This document shows positions 8,501 through 15,201 of a stretch of DNA of 23,571 nucleotides, in pieces. Both the position numbers and the translations under genes were made by a program. The number at the start of each line of letters is the position of its first letter. The stretch's first letter is position 1. Origin of the DNA: an uncultured Finegoldia sp. (GTDB taxonomy: Bacteria; Bacillota; Clostridia; Tissierellales; Peptoniphilaceae); NCBI RefSeq assembly GCF_900766215.1, contig NZ_CAAFUQ010000043.1:1-23571 (forward strand), read 5' to 3'. Under the pieces are notes generated by a model. The model was not told the origin of the DNA and did no database searches. It saw only the letters and a list, made by a program, of their open reading frames with translations.

Positions 8501-9048
8501 GAGATTTGGAAGATGATGTTTACAATGAGAAGAATTTTGATGGTAAAAGAGTAAAAGTTGTAGGGATAATAGAATCAATCAATAAGAAATTTACTAAAAA
8601 TCAGAAAATCATGGAATTTGTAAAATTCGAAGATTTGTATGGAACTATGGAACTTATAGTTTTTCCACAAAAATATGAGCAATATTCAAGCTTTTTAAAA
8701 GAAGATGAGATTTTGATTGTGAGTGGAAGGCTGAACATTATTGAAGGTGAAGTTCCTAAAATTTTAGTAGATAGTATTCAAAGTATCAAATCAATTTCAA
8801 ATGTAGAAAACCAAGAGCAAACAGAAGAAAAATTATTCTTGAGAATCACAAAAAATATGCCAAGTTATATTTTGGATAAAGTTAAACCAATATTGCTCAA
8901 TAGCAAAGGAAATACACAATCAAATATATATTTTGAAGAAAAGAAACAAAACTACTTACTAGGAAATGAATTTAGAATTTCTGTGGAAGATGATACTATT
9001 GATGAACTTGTATCATTATTAGGAAGAGAAAATGTAGTTTTAAAATAG
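5563..9048 (+). CDS. dnaE: DNA polymerase III subunit alpha (DnaE)
   Basis: This is a full-length C-family polymerase of 1161 residues. An N-terminal PHP domain (about 5-275) retains what looks like a complete metal-site set: H9, H11, D18, H43, E68, H88, C138, D205 and H207. The polymerase core has GPGRGSAAGS (about 356-365) and the catalytic acidic motif PDIDIDF (397-403). A helix-hairpin-helix region carries INKRSIESLIKAGAF (about 873-887), and an OB-fold domain follows (about 993-1070). There is no DnaQ-type exonuclease insert as in PolC. It copies DNA at the fork; Firmicutes usually also have PolC, which is not in this window. A clean AAAGGAG site precedes the ATG. Nine bases separate it from pfkA, the common clostridial dnaE-pfkA-pyk arrangement. 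Confidence 0.97.
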   Translation: MIDTFTHLHVHTEYSLLDGFSPIEKLLDKVQDLQMKAIAITDHGSMFGTVKFYKECKKRNIKPIIGCEIYTTNKDHKIKNPENKFYNHLVLLAKNQTGYSNLMKIVSLGYVEGFYYKPRVDKDTLRKYSEGIIALSACLKGEVQESLIRYGYDKAKDVAKELKSIYGEDFYLELQNHSSREDMIVMENIPKIAKELDIGLVCTNDVHYIEKEDYKIHNILICLQTGKTIEEDNKMSYIPGEFFLRSEEQMKDLFKDYPEAIENTKKIAEMCNVELEFGNLHLPYFAIPDGFTNTTYLKKLVYDGLDKRFANDKRLQEAKERCEYELSVIEKMGYVDYFLIVWDFIRFAKSQDIPVGPGRGSAAGSLISYCLEITDINPLDYNLIFERFLNPERVSMPDIDIDFCYERREEVIDYVVKKYGEDKVAQIVTFGTMAARNAIRDVGRVLAMDFKTVDDTTKKVPNLLNINIDKSLEISPEFREAYDNSRDVKKLVDVARRVEGMPRHTSTHAAGVVISKLPIMEYVPLAINKDAVITQFNMTELEELGLLKMDFLGLRTLTVISDCIKFIKKNKNIDVSFEDMDENDPKVLSMFTVAQTLGIFQFESQGMRNFLKELKPTKFDDLIAANALFRPGPMNEIPTYIHNKHNEKDVQYLSPLLEDILKPTYGTIVYQEQVMQIVQKIAGFSLGEADNLRRAMSKKKMKVMEDGRKEFIFGKEDEDGNILIEGAIRRGVEEDIANKIYDLMIDFAKYAFNKSHSAAYSLVAMRTAWLKYYYPVEFLAALISSVMGNTSQISLYIEEARRLNIEILPPDINYSLDKFNVKENSIIYGLKAIKNVGANLIEQTIISRNENGKFKTFRDFVERIYEKDKSAINKRSIESLIKAGAFTSLGETRATLMLQYQSIIDSVQSGLKNNVPGQSNLFDMFETQDDEERDEFTRREEFDKSELLRMEKEVLGIYLSDHPLRSYSKIIDKYSNFSTGDLEDDVYNEKNFDGKRVKVVGIIESINKKFTKNQKIMEFVKFEDLYGTMELIVFPQKYEQYSSFLKEDEILIVSGRLNIIEGEVPKILVDSIQSIKSISNVENQEQTEEKLFLRITKNMPSYILDKVKPILLNSKGNTQSNIYFEEKKQNYLLGNEFRISVEDDTIDELVSLLGRENVVLK

Positions 9049-9057
9049 AGGTAAATT

Positions 9058-10017
9058 ATGAAAACAATAGCTATACTTACAAGTGGTGGAGATGCACCGG
9101 GAATGAATGCATGTATTCGTTCAATAGCAAGAACTTGTATTTACAATGGAATAAGAGTGATGGGAATAAGATCCGGATACGATGGTCTTATGAATGGAAA
9201 TATTTACGAAATGAATGTGTCATCTGTTGCAGATATTATTCACAGAGGTGGAACCATTTTGGGTTCGGCGAGATGCCTTGAATTTAAAACTGAAGAAGGT
9301 CAGAAAAAAGGAGCTCAAATTTTAAAAGATTTTGGAATAGATGGACTTGTAGTTCTAGGTGGAGATGGTTCATTTAAAGGTGCAAGTGCATTAAGTAAAA
9401 TCGGAATATCGACAATTGGAATTCCATGCACTATTGACAATGATATGGGATACACTGATTATACGATAGGTTTTTTCACTGCTGTTGAAACAGTTAGCGA
9501 TGCAATATCTAAATTAAGAGATACATCATCAAGCCATGGACGAGCAAATATAATTGAAGTTATGGGAAGAAATTGCGGTGACATTGCTTTGTATTCTGGG
9601 GTTGCGTCAGGAGCAGAATCCATATTAGTTCCAGAAGTAGAATTAGACATTGACGAAGTAACTGAAAAAATCGAACGAGGAAGAAAAAGAGGAAAACTTC
9701 ATCATTTAATTATGCTCGCCGAAGGTGTCGGCGGAGCTTATGTTATTAAAGATATGATCGAAGAAAAAACAGGAGTTGAAACAAAAGTGACTATATTGGG
9801 TCACGTGCAACGTGGAGGAACTCCCTGTACTTTTGATAGATTAATGGCAACACAAATGGGGAATTTAGCAGTTAAATTAATAATGGAAGAAAAAACAGGA
9901 CTAGCAATTGCTACGAAGGATAACAAAATCGTAACAGTTCCTATAGATGAAGCGGTTAAAACTAAGAGAAAATTTAGGGAAGATTTGTATGAAATATCGA
10001 AAGAGATATCTATTTAG
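9058..10017 (+). CDS. pfkA: 6-phosphofructokinase
   Basis: The enzyme phosphorylates fructose 6-phosphate in the committed step of glycolysis. Its 319 residues align without gaps to Bacillus-type PfkA. ATP-site G11 in TSGGDAPGMN, D103 and G104 in GGDGS, catalytic T125/D127/D129, substrate R162, R171, E222 and R252, and effector residues R21, R25, R154, R211 and K213 are all present. G104 points to ATP rather than pyrophosphate as phosphoryl donor. Two usually invariant positions differ: residue 124 is Cys (Gly in ATP enzymes, Lys in PPi enzymes) and residue 140 is Phe (normally Asp). The ATG follows an AGAGGT site 9 bases after dnaE. The gene ends just before pyk, so both are co-transcribed. 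Confidence 0.95.
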   Translation: MKTIAILTSGGDAPGMNACIRSIARTCIYNGIRVMGIRSGYDGLMNGNIYEMNVSSVADIIHRGGTILGSARCLEFKTEEGQKKGAQILKDFGIDGLVVLGGDGSFKGASALSKIGISTIGIPCTIDNDMGYTDYTIGFFTAVETVSDAISKLRDTSSSHGRANIIEVMGRNCGDIALYSGVASGAESILVPEVELDIDEVTEKIERGRKRGKLHHLIMLAEGVGGAYVIKDMIEEKTGVETKVTILGHVQRGGTPCTFDRLMATQMGNLAVKLIMEEKTGLAIATKDNKIVTVPIDEAVKTKRKFREDLYEISKEISI

Positions 10018-10029
10018 ATGGGAGAAAAA

Positions 10030-11787
10030 ATGTTAAAGAAAACAAAAATAGTCTGCACTATAGGTCCAGCATCAGATTCTGTAGAGACTTTAAAAACATT
10101 GATGCAAAATGGTATGAATGTCTGCAGATTGAACTTTTCACACGGAAGTCACGAAGAACATTTGCAAAGAATAAAAAATATAAAACAAGCGAGAGAAGAA
10201 CTTGACCTTCCAGTAGCTATAATGTTAGATACAAAAGGGCCTGAAATTAGATTAGGCGATTTTGGGGTAGACCAAGTTCAACTATCTATTGATGATGAGT
10301 TCACGTTGACAACAAGAGATGTAGTTGGCGATGAAAAAATCTGTTCAGTAAGCTATAAAGGACTTCCAGATGATTTGGATATTGGTAAAAAAGTTTTAAT
10401 TGACGATGGGTTAGTTGAATTAGAAGTAGTTGAAATTAAAGACACTGATGTAATTTGCAAAGTTAATAACTATGGCATTTTAAAAAGCAAAAAAGGTGTC
10501 AACATTCCTAATTCAAAAGTAAAATTACCTGCGATAACCGAAAAAGATATTTCTGATATTAAATTTGGAATTGAAAATGGGATAGATTACATTGCAGCAT
10601 CTTTTATTAGAAAATCACAAGACGTATTGGATATTAGAAAAATTTTAGAAGAAAACAATGGAAATGATATCAAAATAATTTCTAAAATCGAATCACAAGA
10701 AGGTGTCGATAATTTGGATGAGATAATCAACACTTCAGATGGAATAATGGTTGCTAGAGGGGATTTAGGTGTTGAAATCCAAACAGAAATTATGCCAATT
10801 GTTCAAAAAGAAATTATTAAGAAAACTTCATTAGCTGGAAAACCAGTTATAACTGCAACTCAAATGCTAGATTCCATGATTAGAAATCCAAGACCAACTA
10901 GAGCAGAAGTTACAGATGTTGCAAATGCGATTTTAGATGGAAGTGATGCGGTTATGCTTTCTGGAGAAACTGCAGCGGGAAATTATCCAATAAACGCAGT
11001 AAAAGTTATGAATGACATAGCAATTAATACAGAAAATTCTGATGAATTTAAAGAAGCTGCGAACAAAAGATTGAAATGGCTAGATATTACTACTACTAAT
11101 GCGATAAGTATTGCAACAAGAAGTATTAGTGAACAATTGGGGGCTAATGCAATTGTAGTTGCTACAACTTCTGGTTCAACTGCAAGAAATGTTTCAAAAT
11201 ATCGTCCATTATCTCCAATAGTTGCAGCCACAACATCAGAAGAAGTAATGAGAAAATTATCCTTGATTTGGGGGGTACATCCAGTTCTAAGCGAATTGAG
11301 TGAAAACACAGATGAAGTTATTGATAGATCAATTTCTGCTGGAATAAAAAAAGACTTAGTTCGTGAAGGTGATTTGATAATAATTACAGCAGGTCTTCCT
11401 GTTGGAGTATCTGGAACTACAAACTTATTAAAAGTTCATACAATAGGAGACATTTTAATCGAAGGAACTGGAATTGGTAAGAAATCTGTAACAGCAAAGG
11501 CAAGAATAGCAAAAGGCGTTGAAGATTTAGCTTCAAAATTTGAAGATGGAAATGCAATTGTTTTGTACAGCTTGGAAAGAGAATTTATTCCATATGTTCA
11601 AAAAGCGTCTGCAATTATTGTTGAAGAAGGAGGACTTACTTCTCCAGCTGCAATCGTCGGATTACACTTGGGTATTCCAACAATTGTAGGTTGCGAAGAT
11701 GCTGTAAGTATAGTAAAAGATGAAGAAATATTGACTATCGATCCTATAGCCGGATTGGTATATCGTGGAGCAGCGAAGATTTTATAA
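10030..11787 (+). CDS. pyk: Pyruvate kinase with extra C-terminal PEP-utilising domain
   Basis: The enzyme converts phosphoenolpyruvate and ADP to pyruvate and ATP. I chose the ATG at 10030 rather than the in-frame ATG at 10018 that abuts the pfkA stop. GGGAG (10020-10024) lies 5 bases before it, and the product (585 aa) then begins MLKKTKIVCTIGPAS like its relatives. Visible motifs are R33, LDTKGPEIR (66-74), the catalytic K219 in ISKIES, MVARGDLGVEI, and ATQMLDSMIRNPRPTRAEV (276-294). After the regular C domain comes an extra domain (about 480-585) related to the phosphohistidine domain of PEP synthase and PPDK, as in Bacillus. Its key loop reads GGLTSPAA, with Pro539 where the related motif has His. 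It is the last gene of dnaE-pfkA-pyk. Confidence 0.96.
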   Translation: MLKKTKIVCTIGPASDSVETLKTLMQNGMNVCRLNFSHGSHEEHLQRIKNIKQAREELDLPVAIMLDTKGPEIRLGDFGVDQVQLSIDDEFTLTTRDVVGDEKICSVSYKGLPDDLDIGKKVLIDDGLVELEVVEIKDTDVICKVNNYGILKSKKGVNIPNSKVKLPAITEKDISDIKFGIENGIDYIAASFIRKSQDVLDIRKILEENNGNDIKIISKIESQEGVDNLDEIINTSDGIMVARGDLGVEIQTEIMPIVQKEIIKKTSLAGKPVITATQMLDSMIRNPRPTRAEVTDVANAILDGSDAVMLSGETAAGNYPINAVKVMNDIAINTENSDEFKEAANKRLKWLDITTTNAISIATRSISEQLGANAIVVATTSGSTARNVSKYRPLSPIVAATTSEEVMRKLSLIWGVHPVLSELSENTDEVIDRSISAGIKKDLVREGDLIIITAGLPVGVSGTTNLLKVHTIGDILIEGTGIGKKSVTAKARIAKGVEDLASKFEDGNAIVLYSLEREFIPYVQKASAIIVEEGGLTSPAAIVGLHLGIPTIVGCEDAVSIVKDEEILTIDPIAGLVYRGAAKIL

Positions 11788-11795
11788 ACGTAATA

Positions 11796-11804
11796 TGGTA
11801 CAAT
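11796..11804 (+). promoter_or_regulatory. Extended -10 promoter for the HAD-rqcP-divIC unit
   Basis: TGG immediately followed by TACAAT (11799-11804) forms an extended -10 element (TGnTANAAT type) in the 34-base gap after pyk, 17 bases before the next ATG. No convincing -35 is seen, which is usual for extended -10 promoters. No terminator separates pyk from this gene, so readthrough is also likely. Confidence 0.45.
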
Positions 11805-11821
11805 AAACTTAGAGGTAGAAA

Positions 11822-12712
11822 ATGAAGGCAGTAATATTTGATATGGACGGCGTAATAATAGACAGTGAAGTAGTGTATATTGATTTTTTCAAGAAAGTGC
11901 TTGAAGATTTTGACGTCGAAATATCTGAAGAAGATTTATTTTCTCTTGCTGGTTTAAGTCAACAAAAGACCGATGAGTTTTTGGAATCAAAACTTCACAG
12001 AAAACCTGAAGAAGTATATAATATGATGAAAAACTATATCGATGCTGATAAAATAGATTATAGTTCTTTGGTAATGGATGGTTTTTATCCGTTACTAAAA
12101 GAACTTAAAAGGAAAAACTTCAAACTAGCATTGGCATCTTCATCACCAAAAAATACTATTAAACTAGTCTTGGAGGAATTAAAAATCGAAGATGAATTTG
12201 ATGCTGTTATTAGTGGAGAGGATTTTGTAGAATCAAAGCCAAATCCAGAAATTTACACGAACACATGTGAAATTTTAGGAGTGCGTCCACAAGATGCTTT
12301 TGCGATTGAAGATTCTGATTATGGGATTGAATCAGCGAAAAATGCAGGTTTGACAGTAATTGCTAGACGAGAAGATAGATTTAATTTTAAACAAGATAAA
12401 GCTGATTTTATTGTCGATAATTTACAAGATATTAAACTTATACTTGAAAAATTTGAAAAAGAAAAAAATGGAGTATATAAAATTAGGAGAAAATCGAAAG
12501 AATTTGTAAAAGCCATGTTTTTTATCGACAAGGAAACTTTCAATGATGACTTGGATGATTGCGACATTTATTGCTTATATCGAAATGATAAAATGAAGTC
12601 TGCAATTATCAAAAAATATGATAAAATAGTATATAAGAAAGTTGAATCGGATTTAGATTACAAATTAATATTAGAAGAAATAGAAAATAAGGAAATAGAT
12701 GAGATTAGATAA
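11822..12712 (+). CDS. HAD-superfamily phosphatase (beta-phosphoglucomutase-like) with C-terminal extension
   Basis: Residues 1-212 form a HAD hydrolase of the beta-phosphoglucomutase/phosphatase subgroup. Motif I is DMDGVIIDS with nucleophile D7 and acid/base D9, motif II is ASSSPKN (S107), motif III is K139 in ESKPNPE, and motif IV is EDSDYGI (E163, D164). A helical cap occupies about 15-90. It should hydrolyse or transfer a phosphate on a small sugar phosphate; the substrate cannot be read from the sequence. The protein is 296 residues because of an extra, strongly charged tail of about 80 residues (215-296) that I do not recognise. Its last 14 bases overlap rqcP. An AGAGGT ribosome site precedes the ATG. 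Confidence 0.88.
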   Translation: MKAVIFDMDGVIIDSEVVYIDFFKKVLEDFDVEISEEDLFSLAGLSQQKTDEFLESKLHRKPEEVYNMMKNYIDADKIDYSSLVMDGFYPLLKELKRKNFKLALASSSPKNTIKLVLEELKIEDEFDAVISGEDFVESKPNPEIYTNTCEILGVRPQDAFAIEDSDYGIESAKNAGLTVIARREDRFNFKQDKADFIVDNLQDIKLILEKFEKEKNGVYKIRRKSKEFVKAMFFIDKETFNDDLDDCDIYCLYRNDKMKSAIIKKYDKIVYKKVESDLDYKLILEEIENKEIDEIR

Positions 12713-12944
12713 ATTTTTAAAAAATTCAAGGATTATTAAGAGAAGAACTGTAGCAAAAACTGCTTGTGAATCGCAAAGAGTGAAAATCAACGACAAAATC
12801 GCTAAACCTGGAGACAACGTAAAAGTCGGAGATATAATCGAGATTAGTTTCGCACAATCGGTTCTAAAAGCAAAGGTTACAGAATTAATTGATAATCCAA
12901 AGAAAGACGATGCGGATAAAATGTTTGAAACTTTAGGAGATTAA
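12699..12944 (+). CDS. rqcP: S4-domain ribosome quality-control protein RqcP
   Basis: This 81-residue protein is almost entirely an S4 RNA-binding domain. It starts MRLDKFLKNSRIIKRRTVAK and continues with VKINDKIAKPGDNVKVGDIIEI (about 28-49). It matches RqcP/YabO of Bacillus, which binds stalled 50S subunits carrying peptidyl-tRNA and assists RqcH in adding C-terminal alanine tails. It overlaps the HAD gene by 14 bases and ends one base before divIC, so all three are translated together. Position before divIC and yabR supports the orthology. Hsp15-type S4 proteins are the only close alternative. Confidence 0.9.
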   Translation: MRLDKFLKNSRIIKRRTVAKTACESQRVKINDKIAKPGDNVKVGDIIEISFAQSVLKAKVTELIDNPKKDDADKMFETLGD

Positions 12945-12945
12945 A

Positions 12946-13317
12946 ATGAATGCCAGGGATAAGCAGATAAAAGAAAGAAGAAAAAACGTTAATAAATTTA
13001 GGATAATAGTTTCAGTTGCAACTATTTTTGCTTGTATTACGTTATTATTTACTATTTTCAAGCAACAACTACAGATTAAAAACATCAATAATGTTAAATT
13101 AGAACAACAAACAAAACAAGCTGAACTTGAAAAGGAAATACTTAAATTATCTGAAGATTCCAAGCATTTAGACAATCCTGAGTTGATTGAAAAATATGCC
13201 AGAGAAAAATTAGGAATGGTAAAACCTAACGAAGTTTTGATTAAGGATGAAAAGGAAAAACCAAAAAAAGATGCAAACTTCACACCATCTCCTACTTTTG
13301 ACAAAAAGTCTGATTAA
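12946..13317 (+). CDS. divIC: Septum formation initiator DivIC
   Basis: The 123-residue single-pass membrane protein has a basic cytoplasmic N-terminus (1-17), one membrane segment (about 18-38), an extracellular leucine-rich coiled coil (about 45-75) and the family signature LIEKYAREKLGMVKPNE (about 81-97). A lysine-rich tail follows. DivIC/FtsB-type proteins pair with FtsL and DivIB to activate septal wall synthesis. TTAGGAGA serves as the ribosome site within the end of rqcP, one base away. In spore formers yabP and yabQ usually lie between rqcP and divIC; they are absent here. Confidence 0.92.
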   Translation: MNARDKQIKERRKNVNKFRIIVSVATIFACITLLFTIFKQQLQIKNINNVKLEQQTKQAELEKEILKLSEDSKHLDNPELIEKYAREKLGMVKPNEVLIKDEKEKPKKDANFTPSPTFDKKSD

Positions 13318-13323
13318 TAATTA

Positions 13324-13352
13324 TTGACAGCGTTTTTTTAGTAGTATATACT
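13324..13352 (+). promoter_or_regulatory. Strong vegetative promoter of yabR-tilS-hpt-ftsH
   Basis: TTGACA (13324-13329), a 17-base spacer and TATACT (13347-13352) give a near-consensus sigma-A promoter. The expected start near 13359 leaves a leader of about 24 bases with AGGAGG (13371-13376). It lies in the 65-base gap after divIC, where I see no terminator. Confidence 0.8.
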
Positions 13353-13382
13353 TGTATATAGTATTATATTAGGAGGAAGATA

Positions 13383-13808
13383 TTGCGTATGTCTATATCA
13401 GTGGGCGATATTGTTGAAGGTAAAGTAACAGGAATTACTAAGTTTGGGGCATTTGTAGAATGCGAAGATGGAACTAAAGGATTAGTTCATATCTCACAAA
13501 TTTCTAATGACTACATAGAAAAAGTCGAAGATGTGTTAAAAGTTAATGATGTAGTTAAATGCAAAGTAATGAGCATTGAAGATAAAAAGGTTAGCTTTTC
13601 AATAAAGGAATGTCTTCCAAAAAAAGAACATAAAAAAGAATTTACTAAGAAAACTTATTCTGATGATAGTAATGTAGATAAAGATTCTAATAAAGAATCA
13701 ACTTTTGATGATTTGCTTACTAAGTTTATGAAAGAAAGCAATGAAAGATTAGATTCCATTAGACAAAGAGAAAATAAAAAGTTTTCAAAGAAAAGAAAGT
13801 ATAATTAG
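13383..13808 (+). CDS. yabR: S1 RNA-binding domain protein (YabR-like)
   Basis: The 141-residue protein has an S1 OB-fold at residues 5-76 (VGDIVEGKVTGITKFGAFVE, then GLVHISQIS) and a long, charged, low-complexity tail ending in a basic KKFSKKRKYN. S1 proteins in this position bind RNA or ribosomes, and the exact role is not settled. Start choice: AGGAGG at 13371-13376 is 6 bases from TTG (13383) but 12 from the next in-frame ATG (13389), so the TTG start is preferred and only two residues are at stake. In spore formers spoIIE normally follows; here tilS does. Confidence 0.88.
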   Translation: MRMSISVGDIVEGKVTGITKFGAFVECEDGTKGLVHISQISNDYIEKVEDVLKVNDVVKCKVMSIEDKKVSFSIKECLPKKEHKKEFTKKTYSDDSNVDKDSNKESTFDDLLTKFMKESNERLDSIRQRENKKFSKKRKYN

Positions 13809-13813
13809 GAGAA

Positions 13814-13855
13814 ATGCCGCAGTTTGATGCGGTTTTTTTATTAGTATGGATTTGA
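13814..13855 (+). other. Possible 13-codon leader ORF spanning the hairpin before tilS
   Basis: AGGAG at 13807-13811, overlapping the yabR stop, is followed 2 bases later by ATG (13814). This opens a 13-codon frame (MPQFDAVFLLVWI) that crosses the terminator hairpin and stops at 13853-13855, seven bases beyond the tilS ATG. tilS has no ribosome site of its own. The spacing is short for this kind of site, so the ORF is tentative. Confidence 0.25.
13817..13839 (+). terminator. Terminator or attenuator between yabR and tilS
   Basis: CCGCA (13817-13821) pairs with TGCGG (13828-13832) over a 6-base loop, followed by seven T residues (13833-13839). It is a compact, textbook-like terminator, 9 bases past the yabR stop and ending 6 bases before the tilS ATG. 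Partial readthrough or regulated termination must supply tilS-hpt-ftsH, since no promoter is visible between. Confidence 0.7.
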
Positions 13856-15201
13856 TAAACAGAATAAAAAATACCATTATTAGAGAAAATTTAATACAAG
13901 AAAATGATAAAATTCTAGTTGGATTATCTGGTGGAGCAGACTCGGTGTTTTTATTTAATGTTTTGTACGAAATAAAAGAGGAGTTGGGCTTTGATATTAT
14001 AACTTGTCACATAAACCATTCATACAGAGATACAGCTGTTCGTGATGAAGAATTTTCTAGGGAAATATCTGAAGAAAAGAATATTAAGTTTTTTTCTAAA
14101 AAAGTCGATATGAAACAATATTCTATTGAAAACTCGATTAGTTTAGAAGATAGTGGTAGAATTTTAAGGTACAAATATTTTAACAATATTTTAAAATCTG
14201 AGAATTATAATAAAATTGCCGTTGCACATCATAAAGACGATCAAGTGGAGACTTTCTTCTTGCATTTATTCAGAGGAAGTGGGATAGATGGATTATGTGG
14301 AATGCAATATCAAAATAAAAATATTATTAGACCACTTTTAGACATATCAAAAAGTGATATTTTTAAATATCTTGAAGAAAATAATATTAAGTTCGTTACC
14401 GATGAGACTAATTTAATTGCAGATGTCCAAAGAAATAAAATTAGATTGGAAATGCTTCCTTATATCGAAGAGAATTTTAATAATTCAATTAATGAGTCTA
14501 TATGTAGAACTATTAACATTTTAAAAGACTCAAAAGAAATAATCGATGATGTAACTAATTTAGAATACCGAAAATTAATTAAAAAATCCAATGAAGGATA
14601 TACTATTGATGTCGATTTGTTTTGCAAAGAAAAAATCTCTGTACAACGAAATATAATCAGAAAGCTTTTAATTGAATTAAATGGGTCTAATAAGGATATT
14701 AGAATGGTTTATATTGACGATATTATTGACTTATTTGGTTTGAAAAATGGTAGCAAATATGTATTTAAAGACTACAGTTTTTTTAAAAGTTATGATAAAG
14801 TAATAATTAGGAAAAATTCAAACAATAAAGAAATTAATAGCATAAAATTTGAACTTGGAGAAATAGAGTTTGCAAATTTTAGAATCAACAGCTATTTGTC
14901 TACAAATGTAAACATCAAACCATCGAGAAATAAAATGGTATTTGATTCCGATATTCTTTCACGAAATCTTATTTTAAGAAAGAGGAAAAATGGTGATAGA
15001 ATAAAATTAAAAGGATTTACAAAAAAAATTAAAGATATATTTATAGATAATAAAGTTTCTAAGATTGAACGAGATAATTATCCTATCTTGAGCGATGAAG
15101 AAAATGTATATGCTATTTTATCGTTAAAAAGATCCAATTTTTATATCAAAAATTCTAATAGCAAAGAAGTTTTAATTATAGAGGTGACTTATGAAAAGTA
15201 A
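13846..15201 (+). CDS. tilS: tRNA(Ile)-lysidine synthase
   Basis: The enzyme uses ATP to attach lysine to C34 of the CAU-anticodon isoleucine tRNA so that it reads AUA; it is essential in bacteria that use this tRNA. The 451-residue protein has the PP-loop SGGADS (28-33) in the N-terminal adenylation domain, then CHINHSYRD and AVAHHKDDQVETFFLHLFRG, both typical of the family, and a C-terminal TilS domain with LRKRKNGDRIKLKG. The ATG at 13846 gives the usual distance to the PP-loop, but the preceding bases are T-rich with no Shine-Dalgarno sequence. Translation may depend on ribosomes arriving from upstream. It overlaps hpt by 11 bases, the conserved tilS-hpt-ftsH order. Confidence 0.94.
   Translation: MDLINRIKNTIIRENLIQENDKILVGLSGGADSVFLFNVLYEIKEELGFDIITCHINHSYRDTAVRDEEFSREISEEKNIKFFSKKVDMKQYSIENSISLEDSGRILRYKYFNNILKSENYNKIAVAHHKDDQVETFFLHLFRGSGIDGLCGMQYQNKNIIRPLLDISKSDIFKYLEENNIKFVTDETNLIADVQRNKIRLEMLPYIEENFNNSINESICRTINILKDSKEIIDDVTNLEYRKLIKKSNEGYTIDVDLFCKEKISVQRNIIRKLLIELNGSNKDIRMVYIDDIIDLFGLKNGSKYVFKDYSFFKSYDKVIIRKNSNNKEINSIKFELGEIEFANFRINSYLSTNVNIKPSRNKMVFDSDILSRNLILRKRKNGDRIKLKGFTKKIKDIFIDNKVSKIERDNYPILSDEENVYAILSLKRSNFYIKNSNSKEVLIIEVTYEK

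Noticed and set aside
10018..10029. Four-codon longer start for pyruvate kinase at 10018
   Set aside because: The GGGAG ribosome site lies downstream of this ATG and is well spaced for 10030, which also gives the family's usual N-terminus.
12933..13304. 123-codon minus-strand frame opposite divIC
   Set aside because: It is a mirror of the divIC gene, whose signature motif and membrane segment are clear. The reverse frame has no ribosome site and no recognisable motif.
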